From positions 1 to 55,234 of the forward strand of contig JAFRZL010000029.1 in the NCBI GenBank assembly GCA_017442535.1: 55,234 nt of DNA, given 5' to 3'. Shown one piece after another: positions 39,584-47,274 of this stretch. Position numbers and translations under genes: made by a program. The stretch comes from Bacillota bacterium (GTDB lineage Bacteria; Bacillota; Clostridia; Lachnospirales; Bianqueaceae). The notes beneath the pieces are model-generated. The model had not been told where the DNA came from. It saw only the letters and a list, made by a program, of their open reading frames with translations, and ran no database searches. How positions within the stretch are numbered: position 1 is the stretch's first letter; each line of letters begins with the position of its first letter.

Positions 39584-41263
39584 TTAACGGGCGTTGTAAC
39601 GGTCGGCTGCTGCCTGACGGGCCTGCAGTACATCCTGAAGACCCATCTGATTAAGCTCTTCCATCATGGTGTCATATTCGGAAATATCGTTATTCCCGAG
39701 AATGAAATTGGTGATCCACTGACGTGCGGCAAGGTCCACATCCGTCCACTTGGAGATGGCTTCCTGCTCCTCATCCGTATAGGTAACGGTCGGATAAGCA
39801 TGGGAAGGCATATTGGAGTTGAAGGCCTCCGCGATGGAAAGAACCTCTTCGCCCATATGCGCATAAGGCGTGACGCAGCGGACTGCCCAGTTACGGAACT
39901 GGCCTACTGCATATCTGGCCGCCTGTGCTTCAGGCATATCGGGGTTGGCGGTAACGATTTCGGTAAACGTGGGCACGCCATCGACATAATTCCAGGAGAA
40001 GCCCTCTTCGCCATAGGCATACAGCAGGGAGCCTTCTTCGGTATAGCCATAGTCGCAGAATCGGCAGGCAGCGGGGATGTTCGTGCACTGAGTGGAAATA
40101 GAGATGGAGTTGTTGCCGGCAAAGGCATTCACGCAATGGCCGAATTCGACTTTATCGCCTTTATTCATGACCATGCCCTTGACGCCGGCCAGCTTAAACT
40201 CGGTATTGTTTTCTGCCGCGGCTGCTTTGATACAGTTCTGCGTATTCGCGATCTGCTGCAGTGAAATACCGGCTTCACCGGTAGCGGTCTTGGACTGAAC
40301 GACTTTCTTGTCCACAGAGGCAATGTCGGGATCCAGCAGTCCTTCTTTATACCACTTGGCCATCTCCGCTACAAAGTCACGGTATCCCTCTTCCTGAGGT
40401 CCGAACTTAACCGCTGTGCCATCCATATAGAAGGGATAGCATACGTTCCAGGGATTGGACAGGCCGGCGGCCGCATATTCCAGGTAAAGCCAGCGCATTT
40501 CAAAGGTCAGAGGAGCGGACAGCTTCAATTCTTCTTTGAACTTGGTCAGCACACGGTGCCAGTCCTCTACGGTCTCGGGAATTTCCTCGCCGATCTTCTC
40601 CAGATAATCCGCGCGAACCGAGAAGCCGGTGCCGGTAGGAGAAGCCTCTACAATACTGGGGAAGCAGAAAAGACTTCCGTCATCGAGCGAGATATCCTTG
40701 GCGATGTTGGAGTTATCGGCCATCACCTGGCACAAGCCGGGGAAGTATTCTTTATAATCGTTCAGCGCAATGATATAGCCATCGGAGATAGCCGCTGAAG
40801 GTCCGCCGGGCAGTGTGATAAAATTGGCCTGGAACATGTCGGGATACTCGTTCGAAACCAGAAGAAGCAGAAAAGCTTCACTGGCTTCCTGGGGCTTGGA
40901 GGCAGAACCGATGCGCTCAAGGGTAACGCCTGTTCTCTCCGTCAATACGTCCCAGAAATAATGGCCGCTGACCCACTCGGGGATCGTGGTGCGGTCGATT
41001 GCGTCGACATTGATCGACAGCGTTATGGCATCCATGGGATAGCTGAAATTACCGGCGCCGTACGGATCCTCCGGTGCGGAGGATTCCTCCTTGGAGCTCT
41101 CCGCAGGTTTGGAGGACTCTGCGGGCTTGGAACTCTCCTGTTTGCTGCTCTCTGCAGCCTTGCTGGATTCAGCCTTGCTCTGGGAGCCGGATCCGGTGCA
41201 GCCCACAAGCGTGGAGACAACCAGCGTCAGGCAGAGGACCATCATCCATATTCTCTGTTTCAT
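39584..41263 (-). CDS. Extracellular solute-binding lipoprotein of a sugar ABC transporter (first copy)
   Basis: The 559-residue protein has a lipoprotein signal (Cys22, LVGC), then a repeated Ser/Lys/Glu linker (AESSK-type units, about 30-65) and a large type 1 solute-binding domain of the LplA-like group, with YDPD-like helix patterns and RADYLEKIGEEIPETVEDWHRVL. AAAGGTGG precedes the ATG. It would catch oligosaccharides for a permease pair such as the one at 42838-44639, but rmuC separates them. It resembles the second copy at 44772 in design, but the sequences are clearly different. Confidence 0.88.
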   Translation of the reverse strand: MKQRIWMMVLCLTLVVSTLVGCTGSGSQSKAESSKAAESSKQESSKPAESSKPAESSKEESSAPEDPYGAGNFSYPMDAITLSINVDAIDRTTIPEWVSGHYFWDVLTERTGVTLERIGSASKPQEASEAFLLLLVSNEYPDMFQANFITLPGGPSAAISDGYIIALNDYKEYFPGLCQVMADNSNIAKDISLDDGSLFCFPSIVEASPTGTGFSVRADYLEKIGEEIPETVEDWHRVLTKFKEELKLSAPLTFEMRWLYLEYAAAGLSNPWNVCYPFYMDGTAVKFGPQEEGYRDFVAEMAKWYKEGLLDPDIASVDKKVVQSKTATGEAGISLQQIANTQNCIKAAAAENNTEFKLAGVKGMVMNKGDKVEFGHCVNAFAGNNSISISTQCTNIPAACRFCDYGYTEEGSLLYAYGEEGFSWNYVDGVPTFTEIVTANPDMPEAQAARYAVGQFRNWAVRCVTPYAHMGEEVLSIAEAFNSNMPSHAYPTVTYTDEEQEAISKWTDVDLAARQWITNFILGNNDISEYDTMMEELNQMGLQDVLQARQAAADRYNAR

Positions 41264-41347
41264 GTCTTAAACCACCTTTCTTAAATCTTATCAAGATGGT
41301 TTCATTTTACATAAAACAGCGCCTTCCCGCCATAACTGTTTTTCGGA

Positions 41348-41374
41348 GCTGTCAGCAAAATAATTGCTGACAGC
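41348..41374. repeat. Perfect inverted repeat between rmuC and the solute-binding protein gene
   Basis: GCTGTCAGCA and TGCTGACAGC are perfect 10-base arms with a 7-base loop. No T-run follows on either strand. It could be a weak terminator of rmuC or an operator for the solute-binding gene about 85 bases downstream. The rest of the 134-base gap shows no certain promoter. Confidence 0.55.
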
Positions 41375-41397
41375 CACCCGCTCATATCATACCTGAT

Positions 41398-42648
41398 TTA
41401 GTCTGAAATGTCAATGGCAAGCTGCGTTCCCTCGTCGGATTCTTCAAGGATATTTACGCTGGAAAGCCGCTTCTGGATCATATCGGAGCGTTTCTTCATG
41501 TCCTCGGTATTGCGTACCGCGAGGTCCAGATTGTGCTGCGTCCGCTCGATCAGATCACCGAATTTCTCGTACTGGCTGCGGATATTCTGCAAAACGCCCA
41601 GCACCTCCCGGGTGTTGCGGCTCACTGTCAGAAAGCGGAAGCCCACAGCAAGGCTTGACAGCAGGGCGCTCACGGTTGTCGGGCCGGTGATCAGGACCTT
41701 GTATTCTTTCTGACAGGTCTCGGCAAGCCCGGGGATCCGCAGCACTTCGGAATAAAGGCCCTCGGTAGGCAGGAACATGATCGCAAAATCCGTCGTCAGC
41801 GGCGGATTGATGTACTTGCTGCTGATATCCTTGGCCTCGGAACGGACACGGTTCCTGAGCTCGGCCACCGCGCCCTCCAGTGCCCTGGCATCCGCCTTCT
41901 GAGAGGCATCCATTATTTTGTTATAGACGTCCACCGGGAATTTGGAATCGATCGGCAGCAGGATCGTCTGGTTGCCCTCGGTCTTGTCCGGGATGCGCAG
42001 CGCAAATTCCACGCGCTCCTGACTGCCTTCTTTGACCTGGGCGTTCTTAACATACAGGTTCTCAGGGAAAATATTGGCCAGGATCTGTTCCAGCTGCATC
42101 TCGCCCCAGGTACCGCGCGTCTTGACATTGGAGAGTGTCCGGTTCAGCGAATCAACTCCTGAGGAGAGCGTCTGCAGCTCACCCACCGTCTGATACAACT
42201 GCTGCAGCTGCTGGCCGATTTTATCAAAGCTCGAATCCAGGCGCTCATTCAGCGACCGGTCCAGCTTGTCCCGCATATCCCGCTGGATCTCACCGAGCTT
42301 CTCGCTGTTGACACGGGTCATGGTCTGCACGGAATCCACGAGCTGCAGCAGGATCTGTTCCTGCGTCTCGTGATTCTGCTTAAGCAGTTCCTCCTGCAGG
42401 TCATGATTCTGGCTCATGAGCTGCCGCTCCATCGCGTGGATGGACTGCTCCACCGACTGCGTGATCCGCGCCTGCTCATCCGCCGAATCCTTGGAGAGCT
42501 CCATACGGAGCTCATGCATATCCTTCTGATTCGCACTGCGGATCTTTTTGACAAATTCGCGGTACTGCCCACGCCGGGTCATCAGGTAGATCCCCGCCGC
42601 TTCCAGCAGAATCAAAATGCCCAGTAATACCGGAACCAACCACTCCAT
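41398..42648 (-). CDS. rmuC: DNA recombination protein RmuC
   Basis: The 416-residue protein has one N-terminal membrane helix (about 5-23), a long coiled coil (about 35-170, with Gln-rich LQQLYQTVGELQTLSSGVDSLNRTLSNVKTRG split over the border) and the RmuC nuclease-like core: GTWGEMQLEQIL, LPIDSKFPVDVY, YINPPLTTDFAIMFLP and LITGPTTVSALLSSL. RmuC limits DNA inversion at short repeats and is thought to act in DNA repair or phage defence. It has a perfect promoter and is not part of the flanking sugar transport genes. Confidence 0.92.
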   Translation of the reverse strand: MEWLVPVLLGILILLEAAGIYLMTRRGQYREFVKKIRSANQKDMHELRMELSKDSADEQARITQSVEQSIHAMERQLMSQNHDLQEELLKQNHETQEQILLQLVDSVQTMTRVNSEKLGEIQRDMRDKLDRSLNERLDSSFDKIGQQLQQLYQTVGELQTLSSGVDSLNRTLSNVKTRGTWGEMQLEQILANIFPENLYVKNAQVKEGSQERVEFALRIPDKTEGNQTILLPIDSKFPVDVYNKIMDASQKADARALEGAVAELRNRVRSEAKDISSKYINPPLTTDFAIMFLPTEGLYSEVLRIPGLAETCQKEYKVLITGPTTVSALLSSLAVGFRFLTVSRNTREVLGVLQNIRSQYEKFGDLIERTQHNLDLAVRNTEDMKKRSDMIQKRLSSVNILEESDEGTQLAIDISD

Positions 42649-42665
42649 GTGCTCACCTCACCCCG

Positions 42666-42687
42666 GGACCCATGTCTGTCAGGGTCC
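42666..42687 (-). repeat. Leader stem before the rmuC ribosome binding site
   Basis: GGACCC and GGGTCC form a 6-base stem with a 10-base loop in the rmuC leader, 18 bases before the start codon. It may affect translation. Confidence 0.3.
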
Positions 42688-42700
42688 AGATTATGCACTC

Positions 42701-42729
42701 ATTATATCAATAAGATACTCTTCTGTCAA
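42701..42729 (-). promoter_or_regulatory. Promoter of rmuC (perfect consensus)
   Basis: TTGACA (42724-42729) and TATAAT (42701-42706) are 17 bases apart on the minus strand. Confidence 0.9.
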
Positions 42730-42779
42730 TAGAAACGGGAACATTTGTTCTTATTTTTGTGTCGTGCACTTCCACGACA

Positions 42780-42811
42780 GCAAAAAACCCGGCTTTTGCG
42801 CCGGGTTTTTG
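42780..42811 (-). terminator. Terminator after the permease pair
   Basis: AAAAACCCGGC and GCCGGGTTTTT form an 11-base stem with a 6-base loop and a T-run. It lies 27 bases after the stop codon of the second permease and works in both directions. Confidence 0.92.
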
Positions 42812-42837
42812 TCATGAACGAGATGTGATCGCTGTAC

Positions 42838-43704
42838 TCAGCCCTTGACGGATCCGAGCAGCGCGCCCTTTGCGAAATATTTCTGCAGGAAGGGATATAC
42901 GATGATGATCGGCAGCGTACTGACGACGATAACCGCGTATTTAACGGAATCCTGCGGAACCTTGGCAAATTCGGACAGGTTATCCTGATCCGAGAATCCG
43001 CCGACGGAAAGGACGATGATCTGACGCAGCCATACCTGAATGGGCCATTTCTGCATATCATTAATGTACAGAAGAGCCGTGAAATAGGAGTTCCAGTGGC
43101 CGACCGCGTAGAACAGAATAATGGTCGCGAAAGAAGCTTTGGAGATCGGTACTACGATCCGCAGGAAAACCTGCAGATAATTGCAGCCGTCGATCTCGGC
43201 AGATTCCTCGATACTGTCCGGCAGACCCTGGAAGAAGTTCTTCATGATAACCATGTTATAGGCACTGATCGCCACGGGCAGCCACAGGGACCACCAGCTG
43301 TCGAGCATTCCCAGCGAGTTGACCGTCAGGAAATTCGGGATCATACCGGGATTGAAAAGCATGAAGAAAATGACGACTCCCATCAGCACACCGCGTCCGG
43401 GCAGGAATTTCTTGGACAGCGCATAAGCGGTAAAGGACGTGAAGAAGATGTTGACGGCCGTTCCGCAAACCGTGATCAGTACGGAGTTAACCGTACTCTT
43501 GGCCAGTGCCTTCGTCGAAAAGACGAAGCGGTACGCATCCCAGGAGAAGGCCGTAAAGCCGCCCACCATACCGGTCACCGAGAAGGATCCCAGAATAACG
43601 AAGACCAGGGGGAATACCATCGCGAGGCCGATCAGTCCGAGAAATACATAGTTGAATACGTTAAACGCTCTGCTTCCGAAAGAACGGTTTTTTACCATTG
43701 CCAT
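42838..43704 (-). CDS. Sugar ABC transporter permease, LplC-like
   Basis: The 288-residue inner membrane protein has six helices and the EAA loop ESAEIDGCNYLQVFLRIVVPISKA, which docks the ATPase. The opening FNVFNYVFLGLIGLAMVFPLVFVILGSFS is typical of the LplC/YtcP group that takes up oligosaccharides. Its ATG overlaps the TGA of the LplB-like gene (TGATG), so the pair is translationally coupled. No ATPase gene is present near; such transporters usually share an MsmK-type ATPase coded elsewhere. Confidence 0.92.
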   Translation of the reverse strand: MAMVKNRSFGSRAFNVFNYVFLGLIGLAMVFPLVFVILGSFSVTGMVGGFTAFSWDAYRFVFSTKALAKSTVNSVLITVCGTAVNIFFTSFTAYALSKKFLPGRGVLMGVVIFFMLFNPGMIPNFLTVNSLGMLDSWWSLWLPVAISAYNMVIMKNFFQGLPDSIEESAEIDGCNYLQVFLRIVVPISKASFATIILFYAVGHWNSYFTALLYINDMQKWPIQVWLRQIIVLSVGGFSDQDNLSEFAKVPQDSVKYAVIVVSTLPIIIVYPFLQKYFAKGALLGSVKG

Positions 43705-44639
43705 CAGTAAACACCCTCCTCTCCGACCCAGTTGGCAATCTTGTTCGTGGTGATTACCAGAATCAGGCTGATAACGGACTTGAAGATACCCAGTGCCGTC
43801 GAAAAGCTGTAATGGGCTTTTTTGATACCCTGATCGTAGATATAAGTATCGAACACCTGTGACAACGATCGGTTCTTGGTATTACTCATCAGGAAGATCT
43901 GCTCGAAACCGGTATCCATAAAGGTACCCATGCGCAGAATGAAAAGTGTGATGATCGTTCCGCGGATCGCCGGGAAAGTGATGTGCAAGAGCTGTTTCCA
44001 GCGGTTAGCACCGTCCACCACGGCCGCTTCGTAAAGCTGCTCATCCACACCGGAAAGGGCTGCCAGATAGATAATGGTTCCCCAGCCGGCTTCCTTCCAG
44101 ATGACTTCCATGACGATCAACGGCCGGAACCAGTTCGGATCCATCAGCGGTGCGATATTCGCTCTCCCCGCCTGTGTCAGAAGCTTGTTGACATAGCCGT
44201 TTGACCCCAGGAAAACATAGACCAGACCGATGATAACGGACCAGGACAGGAAATGGGGCAGATAAACAAAGGACTGAACGATTTTTTTGTATCCCAGGTG
44301 CCTGACTTCGTTCAGAAGCAGCGCCAGAATAATCGGAATCGGGAAATAGAATAAAAGGTTATAAATTGCCAGGATCAGGGTGTTGGAGAAAAGCTGCCAG
44401 AAGCTGAACGTGGCGGTACCCTTGAAGATCTTCTGGAAATTGGCCCATCCGACCCATTCACTGCCGGCAATGCCGGTAGTCGGCCAATAATCCTGGAAAG
44501 CGATGATCAGATACGTCGCAGGATAGAATTTGAAGATCAGATAGAAGGCGAGCATCGGGATCAGCATGATGTAGAGCCATTTATAGCGTACCAGTGCCCG
44601 GCCAAATGACATTTTCTTGTAGGTTTGCGCTTTAGCCAT
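43704..44639 (-). CDS. Sugar ABC transporter permease, LplB-like
   Basis: The 311-residue permease has six helices, starting at KWLYIMLIPMLAFYLIFKFYP, and the EAA loop YEAAVVDGANRWKQLLHITFPAI. It pairs with the LplC-like protein. I start it at the ATG 44637-44639, with GGGGGG at 8 bases, not at the ATG six codons upstream. It follows the second solute-binding lipoprotein gene after a hairpin that may lower downstream expression. Confidence 0.92.
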   Translation of the reverse strand: MAKAQTYKKMSFGRALVRYKWLYIMLIPMLAFYLIFKFYPATYLIIAFQDYWPTTGIAGSEWVGWANFQKIFKGTATFSFWQLFSNTLILAIYNLLFYFPIPIILALLLNEVRHLGYKKIVQSFVYLPHFLSWSVIIGLVYVFLGSNGYVNKLLTQAGRANIAPLMDPNWFRPLIVMEVIWKEAGWGTIIYLAALSGVDEQLYEAAVVDGANRWKQLLHITFPAIRGTIITLFILRMGTFMDTGFEQIFLMSNTKNRSLSQVFDTYIYDQGIKKAHYSFSTALGIFKSVISLILVITTNKIANWVGEEGVY

Positions 44640-44720
44640 GCGTTTTACCCCCCGCATTTGTGAAATTCGGATGAGAGTGAGTCTCCGTATCCGCCAGGCG
44701 AACGTCTGCCGGATTAAGTG

Positions 44721-44755
44721 TTAAGAAAGGGGCAGAGCATAAGCATCTGCCCCTT
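44721..44755 (-). terminator. Hairpin between solute-binding protein and permease genes
   Basis: Minus-strand AAGGGGCAGA and TCTGCCCCTT pair perfectly around a 9-base loop and are followed by TCTTAA. The weak T-run suggests partial termination or 3' end protection, which would keep binding-protein mRNA above permease mRNA, as is common in such operons. Confidence 0.7.
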
Positions 44756-44771
44756 ATAAGGTCAACTGTGA

Positions 44772-46409
44772 TTAGCCGACGATGTTCGCAGTCAGCTCAT
44801 CCAGGATCTGCTGACCACCGCTCTGCAGCCAGGTATCAACTTCGACCTTGAACTCATCGATGCTCATAGTACCTTCGATGACCAGAGGACGAGCGTCGTA
44901 GATGATGGGAGCGAGCTCGGACAGCAGGTTAACATTCTCCATGGAAAGCTTACCAACGGAGATATCCGGGATAGCGTACTCCTGGCACTCTTCATAATGC
45001 ATCTGAACCTGATCCCAGGCGGTGATGTCCTGGCCCCAGTCGTCAGCCATGAAGCGGCGAGGAAGCATGTTGGAGAAAATGGTACCGCCATCGGTGATAC
45101 GAAGAGCAGCCTGCTCCTCGGTGATCGCGATATGGCCATTCGCCTCGGTGGTGTAGTGACGTCCTTCCAGACCAATGTCAACGGCCTTGGCATTGTCGCC
45201 CTGGTTCAGTGCAACGATGAAGTCAAGGATGTGACGCAGATCTTCTTCGGACTTGACAGCAGCGGTCGGGAATACATAACCGCCCTGAACACCGGTGATG
45301 TTGGAGTTAACGACCTTCTCACCCTTCGGGGTCAGAGAAAGCAGCTTGTAGCTGGGCTTGGCTTCGGGATGAACCGCAACCAGAGTATCGAACTTGCCGC
45401 CGGGAACAACGGAGTTGGTCGCGGTGGTGAACATATAGCCTGCAGTGATGGAGCCGGGATCCTGAACGGTAATGGGCTCCCACTTACGGCCGGAGGACAG
45501 CTCCATGAAGTTGCTGTTCAGATAGCCGTTGGCATACATTCTCTGGAACCAATCCAGGCAGTCATAGTACTCTTCGGTCATGGTGTAGGAAACAACCTTG
45601 CCATCGCGAACGCCGAAACGGTTGGGAGCGCCGTGAGCAACAGCCACGGTATCGAAACCGTAGGAAACTTCTCTGTCCGCGTCATCAACATAGTTGAAGC
45701 CGGTGGTATTCTTCTGTCCGTCGCCATCAGGATCGTTCTCGGTGAAGGCCTTGGCCAGATCGAAATAATCGTCAACGGTCATGATATCAGGCAGGGTGAT
45801 GCCAAGATTCTCAACCCAGTCAAGACGATAGATCATCGCGATACGGGCATCCGGAACATAACCGGGCAGGCAGTAACGGCGGCCGTCGGTCAGGGAGAAC
45901 TCTCTCTGAACGGAGCTCATCAGACGCTCATAGATGTACTGATACTGCTCTTCTTCCATGATATCGGTGATATCCCAGAACGCACCGGTCTTGGCATAAC
46001 GATAGTATGCTTCGCTGGTGGGGTCGGAACCGGACATAACCATGCACTGGTTGCCGCCGGCCATCATGGTGGTGAACTTCTCAGCGCCTTCGCCGTTGGG
46101 GCTCCAGGTGAACGTGAAGTGAACATTCTCATTCTCGCAGATATAGTCAAGAATCGGGTTGTTCAGATAGTTCGGGGGCTCGGTCTCATAGAAGAGCTCG
46201 AGAACCGTGATCTCAAAGGGCTCCTCAGCGACAGGCTGCTGGCTCTCTTCCTGCTTGGAAGACTCAGCGGGCTTGGAAGATTCCGCGGGTTTGGAAGACT
46301 CGGCGGGCTTGGAAGACTCCGCTTTGCTGTTACCGCCGTTGCCGGTGCAGCCGGCCAGTACGCCGAGCGCCAGAACAAGGGCAAGCACAATAGCAAGAAC
46401 CTTTTTCAT
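44772..46409 (-). CDS. Extracellular solute-binding lipoprotein of a sugar ABC transporter (second copy)
   Basis: The 545-residue protein has a clean lipoprotein signal (MKKVLAIVLALVLALGVLAGC, lipid Cys at 21), a linker of four to five KPAESS repeats, and an LplA-like binding domain. NDPDGDGQKNTTGFNY is an EF-hand-like Ca2+ loop that many such proteins have. I start it at the ATG 46407-46409 after AGGAGG; a longer reading would include the leader. It is the first gene of the operon with the two permeases. Confidence 0.92.
   Translation of the reverse strand: MKKVLAIVLALVLALGVLAGCTGNGGNSKAESSKPAESSKPAESSKPAESSKQEESQQPVAEEPFEITVLELFYETEPPNYLNNPILDYICENENVHFTFTWSPNGEGAEKFTTMMAGGNQCMVMSGSDPTSEAYYRYAKTGAFWDITDIMEEEQYQYIYERLMSSVQREFSLTDGRRYCLPGYVPDARIAMIYRLDWVENLGITLPDIMTVDDYFDLAKAFTENDPDGDGQKNTTGFNYVDDADREVSYGFDTVAVAHGAPNRFGVRDGKVVSYTMTEEYYDCLDWFQRMYANGYLNSNFMELSSGRKWEPITVQDPGSITAGYMFTTATNSVVPGGKFDTLVAVHPEAKPSYKLLSLTPKGEKVVNSNITGVQGGYVFPTAAVKSEEDLRHILDFIVALNQGDNAKAVDIGLEGRHYTTEANGHIAITEEQAALRITDGGTIFSNMLPRRFMADDWGQDITAWDQVQMHYEECQEYAIPDISVGKLSMENVNLLSELAPIIYDARPLVIEGTMSIDEFKVEVDTWLQSGGQQILDELTANIVG
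46246..46325 (-). repeat. 18-base tandem repeat in the lipoprotein linker
   Basis: About four copies of an 18-base unit (plus strand GCTTGGAAGACTCAGCGG, with small changes) code for KPAESS. The same linker type occurs in the first binding protein (about 41085-41165). It may vary in copy number between strains. Confidence 0.75.
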
Positions 46410-46457
46410 ATTTCTACCTCCTATATATTTTGCCCAAAAGGACAATTAGATGATCTG

Positions 46458-46486
46458 ATAATATCATATTGCACAAGTTTTGTCAA
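46458..46486 (-). promoter_or_regulatory. Promoter of the second solute-binding protein-permease operon
   Basis: TTGACA (46481-46486) and TATTAT (46458-46463) are 17 bases apart on the minus strand. The sequence ATGAT-N8-ATCAT overlaps the -10 box and could be an operator. Confidence 0.8.
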
Positions 46487-46525
46487 TAATCTTTTAACTT
46501 TTTTTGTATAATTTGGAATCAAAGA

Positions 46526-46560
46526 CAAAAAAATGCAGAGGTTTACAATTAAACCTCTGC
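46526..46560 (-). terminator. Terminator of the small lipoprotein gene
   Basis: Minus-strand GCAGAGGTTTA and TAAACCTCTGC form a perfect 11-base stem with a 4-base loop, followed by ATTTTTTTG. Confidence 0.92.
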
Positions 46561-46590
46561 GCATAAAACCGCATGTATAAGCAGAAAATC

Positions 46591-47202
46591 CTATTCAGGC
46601 CATTTAAGCCCCGAAACAAGCAGACGTATGGATCCGTCTGAAGAATTACTCAGATAATCCATAAAATGGATCTGATAGATCATCTCGTCCCTGCCCACGA
46701 TCGCGGTCTGCACCAATACCTTGGTTTCGTCCGCCATCGTCATCCTGCAGGAAAAGGTGAGCACGGGCATATCCCAGATCTTTTCGACCTGGGGCTCATC
46801 CACCACCGCGACGCCGACTCCTGCCTGCAGAAAAGCAACCTTCAGATCGCCCAGCTGGGATTTATACTGTTCCAGGAGCTCCGGCGTGACCTTCTCTCCG
46901 GCCGCAAACCGTGATACCGTCAGATAATTACGTTCCCTGGTGCTCCCGGACGGACTGGCAAGCACGCCGATCCATGCCGCTTTAGGGGTAATGGAGAGCG
47001 CATCGAAGCCCTCGAGGGCTTCCGCCTCAAAGTCCGCGGGCTCCTCCTCGGTCCACCCCGCTTCCCAGCGGAGCGTCAGGTCTTTCATCCGGTATTCCGG
47101 CCAGTTGGAAGGGACTTCGGGCCCGGTGAGTTTCTCCGCGCAGGCGGGGAGCAGGATCAGGATCAGGCAAAGCGCCAGGCAGGTGATTTTTCTTGTCTTC
47201 AT
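46591..47202 (-). CDS. Small lipoprotein of unknown function
   Basis: The 203-residue protein has a lipoprotein signal with the lipid Cys at 21 (ILLPAC) and one soluble domain of about 175 residues that looks like a PsbP/DcrB-type alpha-beta fold: DALSITPKAAWIGVLASP in the middle and YQIHFMDYLSNSSDGSIRLLVSGLKW at the end. That likeness is weak. The start is the ATG 47200-47202 with GGAGG in front. It lies downstream of ileS after a terminator, and its promoter is not clear. Confidence 0.75.
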   Translation of the reverse strand: MKTRKITCLALCLILILLPACAEKLTGPEVPSNWPEYRMKDLTLRWEAGWTEEEPADFEAEALEGFDALSITPKAAWIGVLASPSGSTRERNYLTVSRFAAGEKVTPELLEQYKSQLGDLKVAFLQAGVGVAVVDEPQVEKIWDMPVLTFSCRMTMADETKVLVQTAIVGRDEMIYQIHFMDYLSNSSDGSIRLLVSGLKWPE

Positions 47203-47235
47203 TTCGCACACCTCCGGTAAATGCAGGGCTTACAG

Positions 47236-47268
47236 AAAGGGCGAAGCGTAAGTACCCGCTTCGCCCCG
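47236..47268 (-). terminator. Terminator of yebC-ileS
   Basis: Minus-strand GGGCGAAGCG and CGCTTCGCCC pair perfectly over 10 bases, followed by TTTCTGT. It lies 6 bases after the ileS stop codon. Confidence 0.8.
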
Positions 47269-47274
47269 CACAAA

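Noticed and set aside
46246..46325. Tandem repeat as a possible CRISPR array
   Set aside because: The 18-base units are in frame, have no spacers and code for the KPAESS linker of the lipoprotein.
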